A stretch of 64,000 bases of DNA from an uncultured Clostridia bacterium (GTDB lineage Bacteria > Bacillota > Clostridia > Saccharofermentanales > Saccharofermentanaceae): positions 62,001-126,000 of the forward strand of contig CAMYXF010000001.1 in NCBI GenBank assembly GCA_947303185.1. Direction: 5' to 3'. The notes beneath the pieces are model-generated. The model had not been told where the DNA came from. It did not search any database and saw only the letters and a program-made list of their open reading frames with translations. Shown in pieces: positions 22,325-30,630 of the stretch (the stretch's first letter is position 1; every line of letters begins with the position of its first letter). Both the position numbers and the translations under genes were made by a program.

Positions 22325-22891
22325 TTAAATAGCGTTCTCACCGGAAACAACAGCATCTATTGCGCAATCCAGCTGTTCAAATGTAGCATCGTAAAAGTTA
22401 ATGCCATATAGTTCATTAACTTTCCGATATACATCATTTACAAACCAATCCTCTTTTATTTCCTTGCCATTGATTACGGCATAAGTGTTATTGGTCCTGC
22501 TCATGTGGAAAATCCTCATGCTTTCGGCCCCTTCGTCATCGTTGTTAAGATATGCCCTGTAAGAATCAATCAATTTGTCATAAGTAAGAGTGCCGCCTGT
22601 CTCAAGTCTGAAGTAAGCAACTCTGACATAGACTGTTTGAGGATCTGTTATTGTGAAGTTATAAAGCAGATCCTCATCGTACTCACCGGTCTCGGCATTG
22701 TAATCATAGGCGATATCATAAGCACCTGTATAGATCATGAGATCGCGGCTGTATGATATAGCGCGGGACATAAAAGCCAACTGTGCCCTCTGTTGTTCCA
22801 AAACGTGTTTGTGATAGAGTATCTCTCCAACAATACTGCCTATGAAAACAACTACCAAAACCGCAAGAATTATCTTTACTGATTTTTTCAT
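22325..22891 (-). CDS. Membrane-anchored extracellular protein of unknown function
   Basis: 188 residues with an N-terminal membrane anchor (IILAVLVVVFIGSIVGEILY) and no lipobox. The exposed part is acidic and mixed alpha/beta, with stretches such as VRVAYFRLETGGTLTYDKLI and YGINFYDATFEQLDCAIDAV. I do not recognise a domain. It lies between a Nudix gene and a VOC gene on the same strand, without close coupling. Confidence 0.6.
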   Translation of the reverse strand: MKKSVKIILAVLVVVFIGSIVGEILYHKHVLEQQRAQLAFMSRAISYSRDLMIYTGAYDIAYDYNAETGEYDEDLLYNFTITDPQTVYVRVAYFRLETGGTLTYDKLIDSYRAYLNNDDEGAESMRIFHMSRTNNTYAVINGKEIKEDWFVNDVYRKVNELYGINFYDATFEQLDCAIDAVVSGENAI

Positions 22892-22936
22892 ATACCTAAA
22901 AAAGCCTTCCTCTTAAATCCCATTCGCTGACTATAT

Positions 22937-23470
22937 TCACAAGTTCAGACTCATCTGCAATTCCCTTGCTCTTTTCAGAACAGGGATTTCCCTGTTTGCC
23001 ACAAGTCTTCCCAATGCGGTGCATCTGCACTTTTCATATTCGGCTAAAGCTTCTTCATACTTTAATTTCAAAGTCGAAAGATGAAAATCTTCTATTTCAT
23101 CTTTGGTTAAATGCTTGTCCCCAAATGAAACTGCTTTACAAAGAAAATAGTTATTGATGTTATGCCTGTGGATCAGATTATAATAATCACTGACAACTCC
23201 TATCTTACAAAGCACCTCGACATCAACACCCAATTCTTCCTTAAGTTCGCGTTTGATAGCGGCATCTAAATCTTCTCCCGCTTCTACTCCGCCTCCGGCA
23301 GTTTCAATAAGCGTTGCTTTACCGAAATCATCATCCCTGTCAGCCCTGACAAAATAGAAATAACCATCATCATCTACCACTATTGCACGGGCAATCATCC
23401 TGTCATGGTCAATTCCAGTGAGCGGCCATTCATTATCTTCCAGTTTTAAAAGCAATTCTTCCTGATTCAT
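22937..23470 (-). CDS. Nudix hydrolase
   Basis: 177 residues. The Nudix box GGGVEAGEDLDAAIKRELKE followed by ELGVD matches GX5EX7REUXEEXGU in full, including the metal-binding REx2EE glutamates. The first ~15 residues (QEELLLKLEDNEWPLTGIDH) resemble Nudix proteins with an extra helical segment. It would hydrolyse a nucleoside diphosphate linked to another group; the substrate is not predictable. The start at 23470 gives a good Nudix N-terminus. It is read with the neighbouring lipoprotein and membrane-anchored genes but with gaps of 45-80 nt. Confidence 0.9.
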   Translation of the reverse strand: MNQEELLLKLEDNEWPLTGIDHDRMIARAIVVDDDGYFYFVRADRDDDFGKATLIETAGGGVEAGEDLDAAIKRELKEELGVDVEVLCKIGVVSDYYNLIHRHNINNYFLCKAVSFGDKHLTKDEIEDFHLSTLKLKYEEALAEYEKCRCTALGRLVANREIPVLKRARELQMSLNL

Positions 23471-23550
23471 TAATGATCACTTCCCTCATTATTACGAAAA
23501 ATCAGGAGCATCGGAAACCCTAAACCCCTTAAAGATAAATACCTTGCAAG

Positions 23551-24183
23551 TTACTCCCACACTGATAAATCAACCTGATAGTCCGGGTCTTTCATATAGT
23601 TTTGTACTTCCCGGAACTGAGCGGGAGTTAAATCGTTTAATATAATACTTGTGGGAAGATTATAGTTATCTCTAATTTCATTAAACGCAATAACAACCTC
23701 ATGCCTGTAGCCTTCTATCGTTCTGTCATCATTTCCATATTGAGCATTATGGTACCATTCCACATAGCAACCTACTGCATTATGCTGTTCTTGTGTACAT
23801 GAATTTAACTGACATATCCAGTCGACTTCTACATCCATAGCCGATTCATCATTATATTCATTGTATGCGGCTACAGCTATCTGCAAACTCCCGATATCAT
23901 AATTTATGTTATTGTAGTTCCTGTTCTTAAAATCTTCAAAATACACACGACCAGTATAGAATGCACTTAAGTATCTATATGTCTCAACAGCTTCATGTGC
24001 TCCCTCGGTATCATTATTTGCCATGCATTCTTCATATACTTCAGAGAACATTAAAGTAGCACTTCCATATTCATGATGGTTTAATGTAATCTCCGGTTCT
24101 TTTTTACTGCAGCCAGTCATGAAACTAAGCGCAGCTATAACTAACATCAGTACAATTGATATTATGTGATTAGATTTTTTCAT
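23551..24183 (-). CDS. Lipoprotein of unknown function
   Basis: 210 residues. Type II signal peptide with a hydrophobic core (IISIVLMLVIAALSFMTGC) ending in the lipobox F-M-T-G-C, so Cys25 would be lipidated. The mature part is helical and acidic (FSEVYEECMANNDTEGAHEA, QHNAVGCYVEWYHNAQYGND) with two further Cys (in WICQLNSC). It ends in a PDYQVDLSVWE tail. No domain is recognised. Confidence 0.7.
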   Translation of the reverse strand: MKKSNHIISIVLMLVIAALSFMTGCSKKEPEITLNHHEYGSATLMFSEVYEECMANNDTEGAHEAVETYRYLSAFYTGRVYFEDFKNRNYNNINYDIGSLQIAVAAYNEYNDESAMDVEVDWICQLNSCTQEQHNAVGCYVEWYHNAQYGNDDRTIEGYRHEVVIAFNEIRDNYNLPTSIILNDLTPAQFREVQNYMKDPDYQVDLSVWE

Positions 24184-24270
24184 AATAAGTCTCCACTATC
24201 CCTATAATTCATACTAAACGGGTATATTATATCAAAACGCACTCAGCAGCGGTCTTTTCCGGAAGAATAG

Positions 24271-24345
24271 AAAAACCACCTGTGATACGAGTTCCGCAGG
24301 CGCTTTAGCGCCGAGGACCTGTTTGAAGTAGCACAGGTGGTTTTC
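24271..24345 (-). terminator. Large Y-shaped terminator after tRNA-Arg
   Basis: Outer arms AACCACCTGTG (24274-24284) and CACAGGTGGTT (24332-24342) can form an 11-bp perfect stem, extended by A-T pairs. The enclosed 47 nt contain a second hairpin, GGCGCTTTAGCGCC (24299-24312). On the minus strand the outer stem is followed by TTTTTCTATTC. It lies 9 nt past the 3' end of the tRNA. The long loop is unusual for a simple terminator. Confidence 0.7.
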
Positions 24346-24353
24346 TATGACCT

Positions 24354-24430
24354 TGGTGATCGTGAGCGGATTCGAACCGCTGGCCTACCGCTTAGGAGGC
24401 GGTCGCTCTATCCAGCTGAGCTACACAATC
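24354..24430 (-). tRNA. tRNA-Arg (anticodon CCU)
   Basis: 77 nt including an encoded CCA. Acceptor arms GATTGTG and CACGATC pair fully (one G-U), with discriminator A. D-arm AGCTCAGCTGGATAGAGC, anticodon stem ACCGC/GCGGT with loop CTCCTAA (anticodon CCT), and T-arm CAGCGGTTCGAATCCGCT all fit the cloverleaf. It reads the rare arginine codon AGG. Its extended -10 promoter overlaps the last codon of the upstream operon, and an elaborate hairpin follows. Confidence 0.95.
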
Positions 24431-24451
24431 AGGCTTTTTAGACTGCCCGAG

Positions 24452-24460
24452 ATTATATCA
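24452..24460 (-). promoter_or_regulatory. Extended -10 promoter of tRNA-Arg
   Basis: TGA-TATAAT on the minus strand: a perfect -10 with the TGn extension. The TGA is also the stop codon of the upstream membrane-protein gene. It lies 21 bp before the tRNA 5' end. The -35 region (TTTATT) is weak. Confidence 0.6.
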
Positions 24461-25606
24461 CAAACCCGGAATGCAATAAAGACAGGTTTCCGCAAGCATT
24501 ACGACCAGCGAGATCAGTACAAGATAGAACGGAAGTCCGTCAATATACTTGGATTTTGATACGAAGATAAGACGTCTTCTTATTACTGACAAAAGGCCTG
24601 TCATGATGACATCTGCCGCTACTATGAAGACGTTGGCAATGATAAGATGCGTGATCTTCGGGATGCTCGGATGAACGAGGAAAAGGAGCGATATGAAAGC
24701 AGCTGCAATGGAAACTTCACTGATGAAGTATCGCAGGCCGAAGATGGATCTTCTGAAGTTATGCTTAGCCGTATATACGGCAATCGAACCGAACAACAGC
24801 GCAAGTACCTCTGCAACCGGGATTGTCATGACTCTGAACCAGTCAGGATCAACAATGAGCTTAAGGATATAAAGGATAACCGTGCAGATAAGGCAGACAA
24901 TGGCAAACTCGCCTCTTGCGCTTAAGAATCTACGAAGCTCGGAGATGTCTGCAACAGGGATATCCCAGAATTCAGTGAGTTTCTTTGATGTGGCGCATCT
25001 CGGAGTTCCCGTGATCCTTGATAATGCCCAGCTCATTACAATAAGGAACATTATTGCTGCAAGGAACGATACGAAGAGGTATCTCTTTTCGAAAACGAAA
25101 GAAATCATGGTACCGAAGAGTGAGCATGCAAGAGCAATACCGTAAGGGAGCATGACCTCCGAACCGAAAGCCGGCTTCGTGAAGTTATCGTTATCGTCTT
25201 CCTTAAATCTTGCGACCGACATGATGCCTATCGCCATCGGTATGAAGCCTACTGCCGAATAAGGCTCGCAAAGGCCTAATCTGTATGAGAATTCTCCTGC
25301 AACGATAAACAGTGCCATTACAAACGCGAATGAGAGCACTGAGAGATTACGAGGCATAAAAAATCTCAATGTAAGGGACCATATGAGAATACATACCAGA
25401 GAACAGGCAACAGGCCACCAGATTGCGTTGCCGGAGATCATGAACTCAAGGCAGAGCGATACCATCGAATAGCCCAAAAGAAGAGAGCTTCTCGTACTAA
25501 GGTATCTCGCAGGTCTGATATGGACTGCGCTTACCTTGTCGTCTATCTTTCTTCTCGTCTGCTCGTTATCGAAAGGCGAATCGTATTTCTCGGTAAATAA
25601 TCCCAT
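24458..25606 (-). CDS. Polytopic membrane protein in an Rnf-like operon
   Basis: 382 residues, roughly ten membrane helices (two near residues 40-80 and then alternating helices to the C-terminus). The N-terminus is cytoplasmic and charged (MGLFTEKYDSPFDNEQTRRK). There are short charged loops such as RFKEDDNDNFTKPAFG and SKKLTEFWDIPVADISELRR. It lacks the conserved Cys-containing half-repeats of RnfA and RnfE (N-x-LGxC type), so I do not assign either. It starts 4 nt after the RnfG-like gene stop and is the fourth gene of the operon. It may be a membrane partner replacing RnfA/E (inference). Confidence 0.6.
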   Translation of the reverse strand: MGLFTEKYDSPFDNEQTRRKIDDKVSAVHIRPARYLSTRSSLLLGYSMVSLCLEFMISGNAIWWPVACSLVCILIWSLTLRFFMPRNLSVLSFAFVMALFIVAGEFSYRLGLCEPYSAVGFIPMAIGIMSVARFKEDDNDNFTKPAFGSEVMLPYGIALACSLFGTMISFVFEKRYLFVSFLAAIMFLIVMSWALSRITGTPRCATSKKLTEFWDIPVADISELRRFLSARGEFAIVCLICTVILYILKLIVDPDWFRVMTIPVAEVLALLFGSIAVYTAKHNFRRSIFGLRYFISEVSIAAAFISLLFLVHPSIPKITHLIIANVFIVAADVIMTGLLSVIRRRLIFVSKSKYIDGLPFYLVLISLVVMLAETCLYCIPGL

Positions 25607-25610
25607 CTGA

Positions 25611-26960
25611 TCACACCTTCCAGTTCAGATATTCCTTGAGGAATTTGTAGCATGTATTGCAGGCCTTGACGACCATTCTCGTATCATCGTATGCATCAGG
25701 CACGGGCTCGACCATGGACGCAACCTCAGACATAGGAATATCGTCGATACTGTCAGAAATAATCTGATCGTCGACATTACCGCCTGAATTGAGACCGTCT
25801 TCACTTCCATCGTAATCGACGGCATTTATGTCCTGTCCGTCGTTGCTGTAACGGTTCTTGTTTTCGTAAGGATTCTCTTCAAGAACCCTGCCGGTGATAT
25901 TGGCTTCGATCTGTCTTACTCCGATGAATCCGATGGCAACTTCCTGTTCGTTATAGACCGTATAGATCTCAGGAGTCTCCTCAAATGAGAATACGACGTG
26001 ACCGTCATCATTAAGAAGCTCAAGACCGTAAGCATTATCCTGATAGAGATGGAACAGGATCATGTTAAGGCCGGCCATATAAGAATCCTTGTTATAACCT
26101 ACCTGTGAATAACTGATGCACTCCTTGGCAAGATCTACAAAAGGTCTGATATCGCATGTTACGCCATCGACAATATCAGTCGTACCGTTGGACTTCATTG
26201 CAAGACGGTCAGGATCCTGACACTCAAGAAGTGCGTGGCAAAGATTATAAGACTGTGTAGCCCAGTCAAGACCGGAAATCTCATAAGCGCCTCTGAGGGA
26301 TGCCTCACTTCTGTCCTTGTTGGTTCTGTCCGTACAGAAAGCATCCCACTTGATCTTGGTGATCATTCCGTTTTGTACTTCCATCTCAACATAATCAATG
26401 TATTTGTTTCTGTCATCGTAAAGACGCTGTGCATAGTAAACGCCGTCTCTTAATCCGGGCACGGTAATGTTCTCGATATCGTCATCATCAGGTTTTTCTT
26501 CTGTAAGGAATGCCAGAGGGATCTGTCTTCCGATAAGCTTGTCCTTGATCTGATTCATGTTGTTCTCATCGATAACGTAAGCGTTATCACCGGATACGTT
26601 ATTCAGGGAAAGTCCGACGATTCTCGTACTCTCGTAATCAAGTGCAACAAGGATGCCGAGATCCTTTCCTTCAGGCGATTTGACCGTAAGATCCACAACA
26701 TATCCTTCAGGAGATCCTGCCGCGTTAAAACCAATATATACACCCTTGATCTCAGGGAAATCATTAAGTGCCTTGCTCTTAACCTTTTCATAGGAATACG
26801 AATCGAGAACCACGTCGAATCTTGAGTGATACTCGTTCTGGACACGCTTGTTCGCATTGTCCTGAGAAATGAAATAACTTCCGATAACCATGGCAGCGCC
26901 AACTATCAGTAACAGGATAGCTTCTGCAATAAACTGCTTAAGCTGAGCATGCGTCATCAT
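25611..26960 (-). CDS. RnfG-like protein with enlarged double-domain layout
   Basis: 449 residues, over twice the usual RnfG length. An N-terminal membrane anchor (AEAILLLIVGAAMVIGSYFI) is followed by an FMN-binding-like domain at ~45-130 (GYVVDLTVKSPEGKDLGILV) and a second at ~165-285 (DGVYYAQRLYDDRNKYIDYV, GMITKIKW). The covalent flavin motif of RnfG, S-G-A-T before a helix, reads DIVDGVTCDIRPF here: Gly266 and Thr268 kept, Ser and Ala changed. Whether FMN attaches to Thr268 is open. An acidic tail (~370-430) ends in CNTCYKFLKEYLNWKV. The ATG overlaps the RnfD stop by 4 nt. Classed as RnfG-like by position and fold, not by strict motif. Confidence 0.65.
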   Translation of the reverse strand: MMTHAQLKQFIAEAILLLIVGAAMVIGSYFISQDNANKRVQNEYHSRFDVVLDSYSYEKVKSKALNDFPEIKGVYIGFNAAGSPEGYVVDLTVKSPEGKDLGILVALDYESTRIVGLSLNNVSGDNAYVIDENNMNQIKDKLIGRQIPLAFLTEEKPDDDDIENITVPGLRDGVYYAQRLYDDRNKYIDYVEMEVQNGMITKIKWDAFCTDRTNKDRSEASLRGAYEISGLDWATQSYNLCHALLECQDPDRLAMKSNGTTDIVDGVTCDIRPFVDLAKECISYSQVGYNKDSYMAGLNMILFHLYQDNAYGLELLNDDGHVVFSFEETPEIYTVYNEQEVAIGFIGVRQIEANITGRVLEENPYENKNRYSNDGQDINAVDYDGSEDGLNSGGNVDDQIISDSIDDIPMSEVASMVEPVPDAYDDTRMVVKACNTCYKFLKEYLNWKV

Positions 26961-27937
26961 GATACATCCACCTCCCTCGAACGGATCTTACGTCTGGAAA
27001 GGGTTTTCGAGAAGAAATCCAAAACAAACGACATGAAATTAACTGCGATTACAGGAGCAAGGACTGATACCATCGGAGCCAGGAAAGGCTTGGTAATAAG
27101 CGTCAGAACGCCGCACGTAACGCCGGCGAATACTCCAGATGCAAATCTTGAAGGCATCGTGGTCAGGTCTCCGAGAATGAATACCGCAACGAAAACAGCG
27201 CCTGACGAAAGGATGTAAATTATCAGTCCGTCAAAGCTGAATGACTTCGTCTCAATAAGCATGGAAATAGGATACAGTGCCATTATCGTAACCAGATAAG
27301 ATACCGGTGAATAAAGTCTGATGGTTCCCTTGAGAGTAAGGAATATGCCGCCGATCATGAGGCAGATGATACACGCCGTTCCGATCATGCTGGGGTAGTT
27401 ACCGCTCAAAAGCTCGAGCAATGAAAGATGCTCGTAAGAAGGCAAAGTATCAGGCTGTTTCTGGACAATAAGGCTCAAAAGGTCCATCTTGGAATTAGAT
27501 TCGCCGTAAGCAAAACCCTGTACTCCCGTGGGCCATACGAGCTCTATGAAAAGTCTTCCGGCACATGCAGGATTTACGATATTGCTTCCCGCACCTCCGA
27601 AAACCTGTTTCGTTACAACAGATGCGAAAAGAACCGCTGTAAGCGCCGTCAGGAGCGTCGTGTCCGGAGGAAGCATAAGCGCGATCAAAAGTCCTTCAAC
27701 AAGAGAACTTAAGTCGAAATAATCTCCCGTTCTTCTCCTCGTAAGTCTCATGCAGAAAGTATCTGAGAGCACAAAAGAGATCATGCAGAAAAGAATCAGT
27801 ATGGCAGCTCTCAAACCGTAATAGAAGATCGCGTATACGACACACGGAACGAGTGCCGCCAGGAACGTCAGATAAATGTACGGAGCGCTTTTCTCCGTAT
27901 GGATAAAGGGTGCAAGTTGTTTCATGTCCTTACTCAT
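26957..27937 (-). CDS. rnfD: RnfD-like membrane subunit lacking the flavin motif
   Basis: 326 residues, about nine helices. RnfD/NqrB family marks: SSLVEGLLIALMLPPDTTLL, KQVFGGAGSNIVNPACAGRL, IGGIFLTLKGTIRLYSPVSY and GDLTTMPSRFASGVFAG. In flavinylated members a loop before helix 5 has S-G-A-T-P-L, whose Thr holds FMN by a phosphoester. Here the aligned stretch (residues 145-155) reads GESNSKMDLLS with no such Thr. So the covalent flavin of RnfD is probably missing. The start overlaps the RnfC stop by 4 nt (ATGA) and its own stop overlaps the next start. Core Rnf membrane subunit, with changed chemistry. Confidence 0.82.
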   Translation of the reverse strand: MSKDMKQLAPFIHTEKSAPYIYLTFLAALVPCVVYAIFYYGLRAAILILFCMISFVLSDTFCMRLTRRRTGDYFDLSSLVEGLLIALMLPPDTTLLTALTAVLFASVVTKQVFGGAGSNIVNPACAGRLFIELVWPTGVQGFAYGESNSKMDLLSLIVQKQPDTLPSYEHLSLLELLSGNYPSMIGTACIICLMIGGIFLTLKGTIRLYSPVSYLVTIMALYPISMLIETKSFSFDGLIIYILSSGAVFVAVFILGDLTTMPSRFASGVFAGVTCGVLTLITKPFLAPMVSVLAPVIAVNFMSFVLDFFSKTLSRRKIRSREVDVS

Positions 27938-29454
27938 ACTTCTTTATCCTTCTCGAATGGCAATACGATAGAGTCAGGTGAACTCTGCTTCTTGTCTTCT
28001 TCTGTATCTGAATAGTCTTCAAGGAGTGACGCTTCGCCTACATAAGAAGGCTGCATGTCATATGCCGTCTTCTCTTCAGCGCTGCTGTTATCAAGAAGCG
28101 AGTTGATCTCGATGATTCTTCCTTCACCCGCAAAGCTTGCAATAGCAGGCGTAAGGTTAATTCCGGATGGACAGACATAAGAACAGGAACCGCACGCGAT
28201 GCAGTCTCTGGCACCCTCTTCTGCCGCTTTCTGGCCTAAGCCCTGATTAAGCATCTCATAAATGGTGTTCGGCGAAAGATTCATAGGACAGCACTCGGAA
28301 CAAAGACCGCAGTGGATACAGGGCGTTCTGGGAACTTCTGTTTTTCTGACTACCGAGATAACTGAAGTCGTCTTTACTATAGGCGTATTCTCCGGATCGA
28401 TAATGTCGATTCCGGTAAGGCAGTTGCCCCAAACGATCCTGCCGCTTCCGTTCTTGATGTCCTGAGCATTCGTAAGAAGCTCAGATACGGGAGTTCCAAT
28501 GGGAACGAGCATGTTATGTCCGCCTGATGCGTCTCCTGTAACGGATACGATCCTGCTCATCATGGGGATGTTATCAGATAACGCCTCCCAGCATGCGAGC
28601 ATCGTGGAACAGTTGAACAAAACGGCACTACAGGATTTCTCGATAGTCTCACCTGCCGCAAGATTCTTTCCGTAAAGAGCCCTTGCAACAAGCCTGTAGT
28701 AACCCTGAGGGAACCTTTCCCTGAAAAGCTTTATGTCATACTCAAGATCTTTAAAGTCGTCCTTGATCTTTTCGATGGAATTCATGAGAGCCTTCCTCTG
28801 TTCCCTTCTGTTCTCGGAAATGAGGAATATGCATCTGGAAGCACCTACGGCTCTCGCACAGGCGCTCGCGCCCAATACAACATAATCGGGATACTCCGTG
28901 ATAGCAACGAGGTCAGACGTGGAATAAGGCTCACTCTGGAGGCAGTTGACCAGGAAATCTTTTACGATTTCTGTTCTTGCTCTTCTGAGCTTTGCCGCAG
29001 TGGGAATACCCTCACCGCCCATTCCGCAGATGCCGGCATCTCTGATAACACCTATTGCTTCACTAGCAGAAAGCTTAAAACCTGATCTCGGTCTAACCGA
29101 ATCAAGCCTTGCTCTCTTCATGTCATTCTTGATAGTAACTGCGGGAGTCAGGATACCGTTGGGAAGTCTGATATCTGAGATATCGGTTACTTTTCCAGAT
29201 ATGCCGCTGTGAACCGGAACGGAGAATGAACCTTTCTCAGGAACTCCGACACACTGGCCCATACGGACATAATCGCCTACCTTAACTGTGGGAACTGCAG
29301 GTACGCCATAGTGCATCTTCATGGGAAGGATGATCTTCGTAGGATAGATCCTCTCGAACATGATCTCCTTGACAAAAGGGGAACGCTTTGAAAAATTCAA
29401 AACGTCCCCTGTAAACAAGCCTCTGTAAAATGAATATCGCCTGCGGTCTGCCAC
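27934..29454 (-). CDS. rnfC: RnfC-like electron-transport subunit
   Basis: 506 residues. N-terminal RnfC-type beta domain (VGDYVRMGQCVGVPEKGSFS), nucleotide/flavin-binding region with GICGMGGEGIPTAAKLR (canonical GxGGAxFPT slightly changed), then two 4Fe-4S clusters: CIHCGLCSECCPMNL and CIACGSCSYVCPSGI. An acidic C-tail follows. RnfC takes electrons from or gives them to NADH in the ferredoxin:NAD+ oxidoreductase. The start is a GTG at 29454 behind GGGGAT; the rpoD stop lies 45 bp upstream on the same strand. It heads the reduced Rnf-like operon. Confidence 0.85.
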   Translation of the reverse strand: MADRRRYSFYRGLFTGDVLNFSKRSPFVKEIMFERIYPTKIILPMKMHYGVPAVPTVKVGDYVRMGQCVGVPEKGSFSVPVHSGISGKVTDISDIRLPNGILTPAVTIKNDMKRARLDSVRPRSGFKLSASEAIGVIRDAGICGMGGEGIPTAAKLRRARTEIVKDFLVNCLQSEPYSTSDLVAITEYPDYVVLGASACARAVGASRCIFLISENRREQRKALMNSIEKIKDDFKDLEYDIKLFRERFPQGYYRLVARALYGKNLAAGETIEKSCSAVLFNCSTMLACWEALSDNIPMMSRIVSVTGDASGGHNMLVPIGTPVSELLTNAQDIKNGSGRIVWGNCLTGIDIIDPENTPIVKTTSVISVVRKTEVPRTPCIHCGLCSECCPMNLSPNTIYEMLNQGLGQKAAEEGARDCIACGSCSYVCPSGINLTPAIASFAGEGRIIEINSLLDNSSAEEKTAYDMQPSYVGEASLLEDYSDTEEDKKQSSPDSIVLPFEKDKEV

Positions 29455-29499
29455 TTTATCCTATCCCCGTTACGGAAGGCCGTTAAAAAACCGAACTTA

Positions 29500-30552
29500 T
29501 CAGTCTGAATAGCCTTCGAGCTTCTTTGACTTAGGTGATCTGTTAAGCTTTCTGATAGCTTTTGCCTCGATCTGTCTGATACGCTCACGTGTAACGCCAA
29601 GTTTCTTACCGACCTGCTCCAATGTCATCGGAACTCCGTCCTTAAGACCGAATCTCAACTCGATGACTCTTCTTTCTCTGTCTGTCAGACCGTTAAGAGC
29701 CTGGATGAGGTCTTCCTTAAGAAGGATTCTTGCAACCTCTTCTTCAGGTGCAGCAAGCTCATCGTTGGAGATGAAGTCAACAAGGTGGCTGTCTTCTTCC
29801 TCACCGACAGGCTTATCGATGGAAATAGGATCCTGTGAGATCTTCTGGATCTCTCTGATCTTGGATACTTCCATACCCATGGCTTCAGCAAGTTCTTCTG
29901 TTGTAGGCTCTCTGCCGAGATCCTGAACGAGCTGACGCTGTACTCTTGTAAGTTTGTTGATGGTCTCAACCATGTGTACAGGAATTCTGATAGTTCTTGC
30001 CTGGTCTGCAATGGCTCTGGTGATAGCCTGACGGATCCACCATGTAGCATATGTGGAGAACTTGAATCCCTTTGTGTAATCGAACTTATCAACTGCCTTG
30101 ATAAGACCGATGTTACCTTCCTGGATGAGGTCCAGAAGTGAGAGACCACGGTTCATGTATTTCTTTGCGATTGATACAACGAGTCTCAGGTTGGAGTTGA
30201 TGAGGAGCTCTTTTGCTTCCTCGTCGCCCTTTGCCATTCTCTGGGCGATCTCTTTCTCCTGCTCTGCATCGAGGAGTTCGATCTTACCGATCTCCTTGAG
30301 ATACATCTTGACCGAGTCATCTACGACATTGGCATCTTCACCGTCTGTATCGACTCCGTCGTCATCGCCGCCGAGATCGGGATCGCTAATCATAACGCCG
30401 CTGTTCTCAAGCTCAGCTCTGAGATTGATCATCTCATCGGGTTCGATCTTAAACGGATCTGTGAGTGTCTCAAACTCCGCCTCAGAAATCTGATTCTCAT
30501 TCTTCTCTGCGAATTTCTTTGCATGTGCCAGTGCTTTCTCAAAATCTGTCAT
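29500..30552 (-). CDS. rpoD: Primary RNA polymerase sigma factor (RpoD/SigA)
   Basis: 350 residues. Region 1.2 [20 protein letters not shown], regions 2.1-2.4 [20 protein letters not shown] and [20 protein letters not shown], region 3 [20 protein letters not shown], and region 4 [11 protein letters not shown] and [20 protein letters not shown]. This is the housekeeping sigma, directing transcription at TTGACA/TATAAT promoters such as those in this window. It lacks the long acidic 1.1 region and is short, as in Firmicutes. dnaG, often upstream, is not next to it; a zinc-ribbon membrane protein precedes it by 78 nt instead. Confidence 0.97.
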   Translation of the reverse strand: MTDFEKALAHAKKFAEKNENQISEAEFETLTDPFKIEPDEMINLRAELENSGVMISDPDLGGDDDGVDTDGEDANVVDDSVKMYLKEIGKIELLDAEQEKEIAQRMAKGDEEAKELLINSNLRLVVSIAKKYMNRGLSLLDLIQEGNIGLIKAVDKFDYTKGFKFSTYATWWIRQAITRAIADQARTIRIPVHMVETINKLTRVQRQLVQDLGREPTTEELAEAMGMEVSKIREIQKISQDPISIDKPVGEEEDSHLVDFISNDELAAPEEEVARILLKEDLIQALNGLTDRERRVIELRFGLKDGVPMTLEQVGKKLGVTRERIRQIEAKAIRKLNRSPKSKKLEGYSD

Positions 30553-30630
30553 CTATAGATTACCTCGTAGATTTTCAATGTGCTTTGTCCGAATAACATC
30601 TGTGCCGTCACTTTAAGCGGCAGCGGGATA

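Noticed and set aside
24458..25606. RnfA or RnfE
   Set aside because: The conserved Cys-bearing repeat pattern of RnfA/E is not present and the number and length of helices differ.
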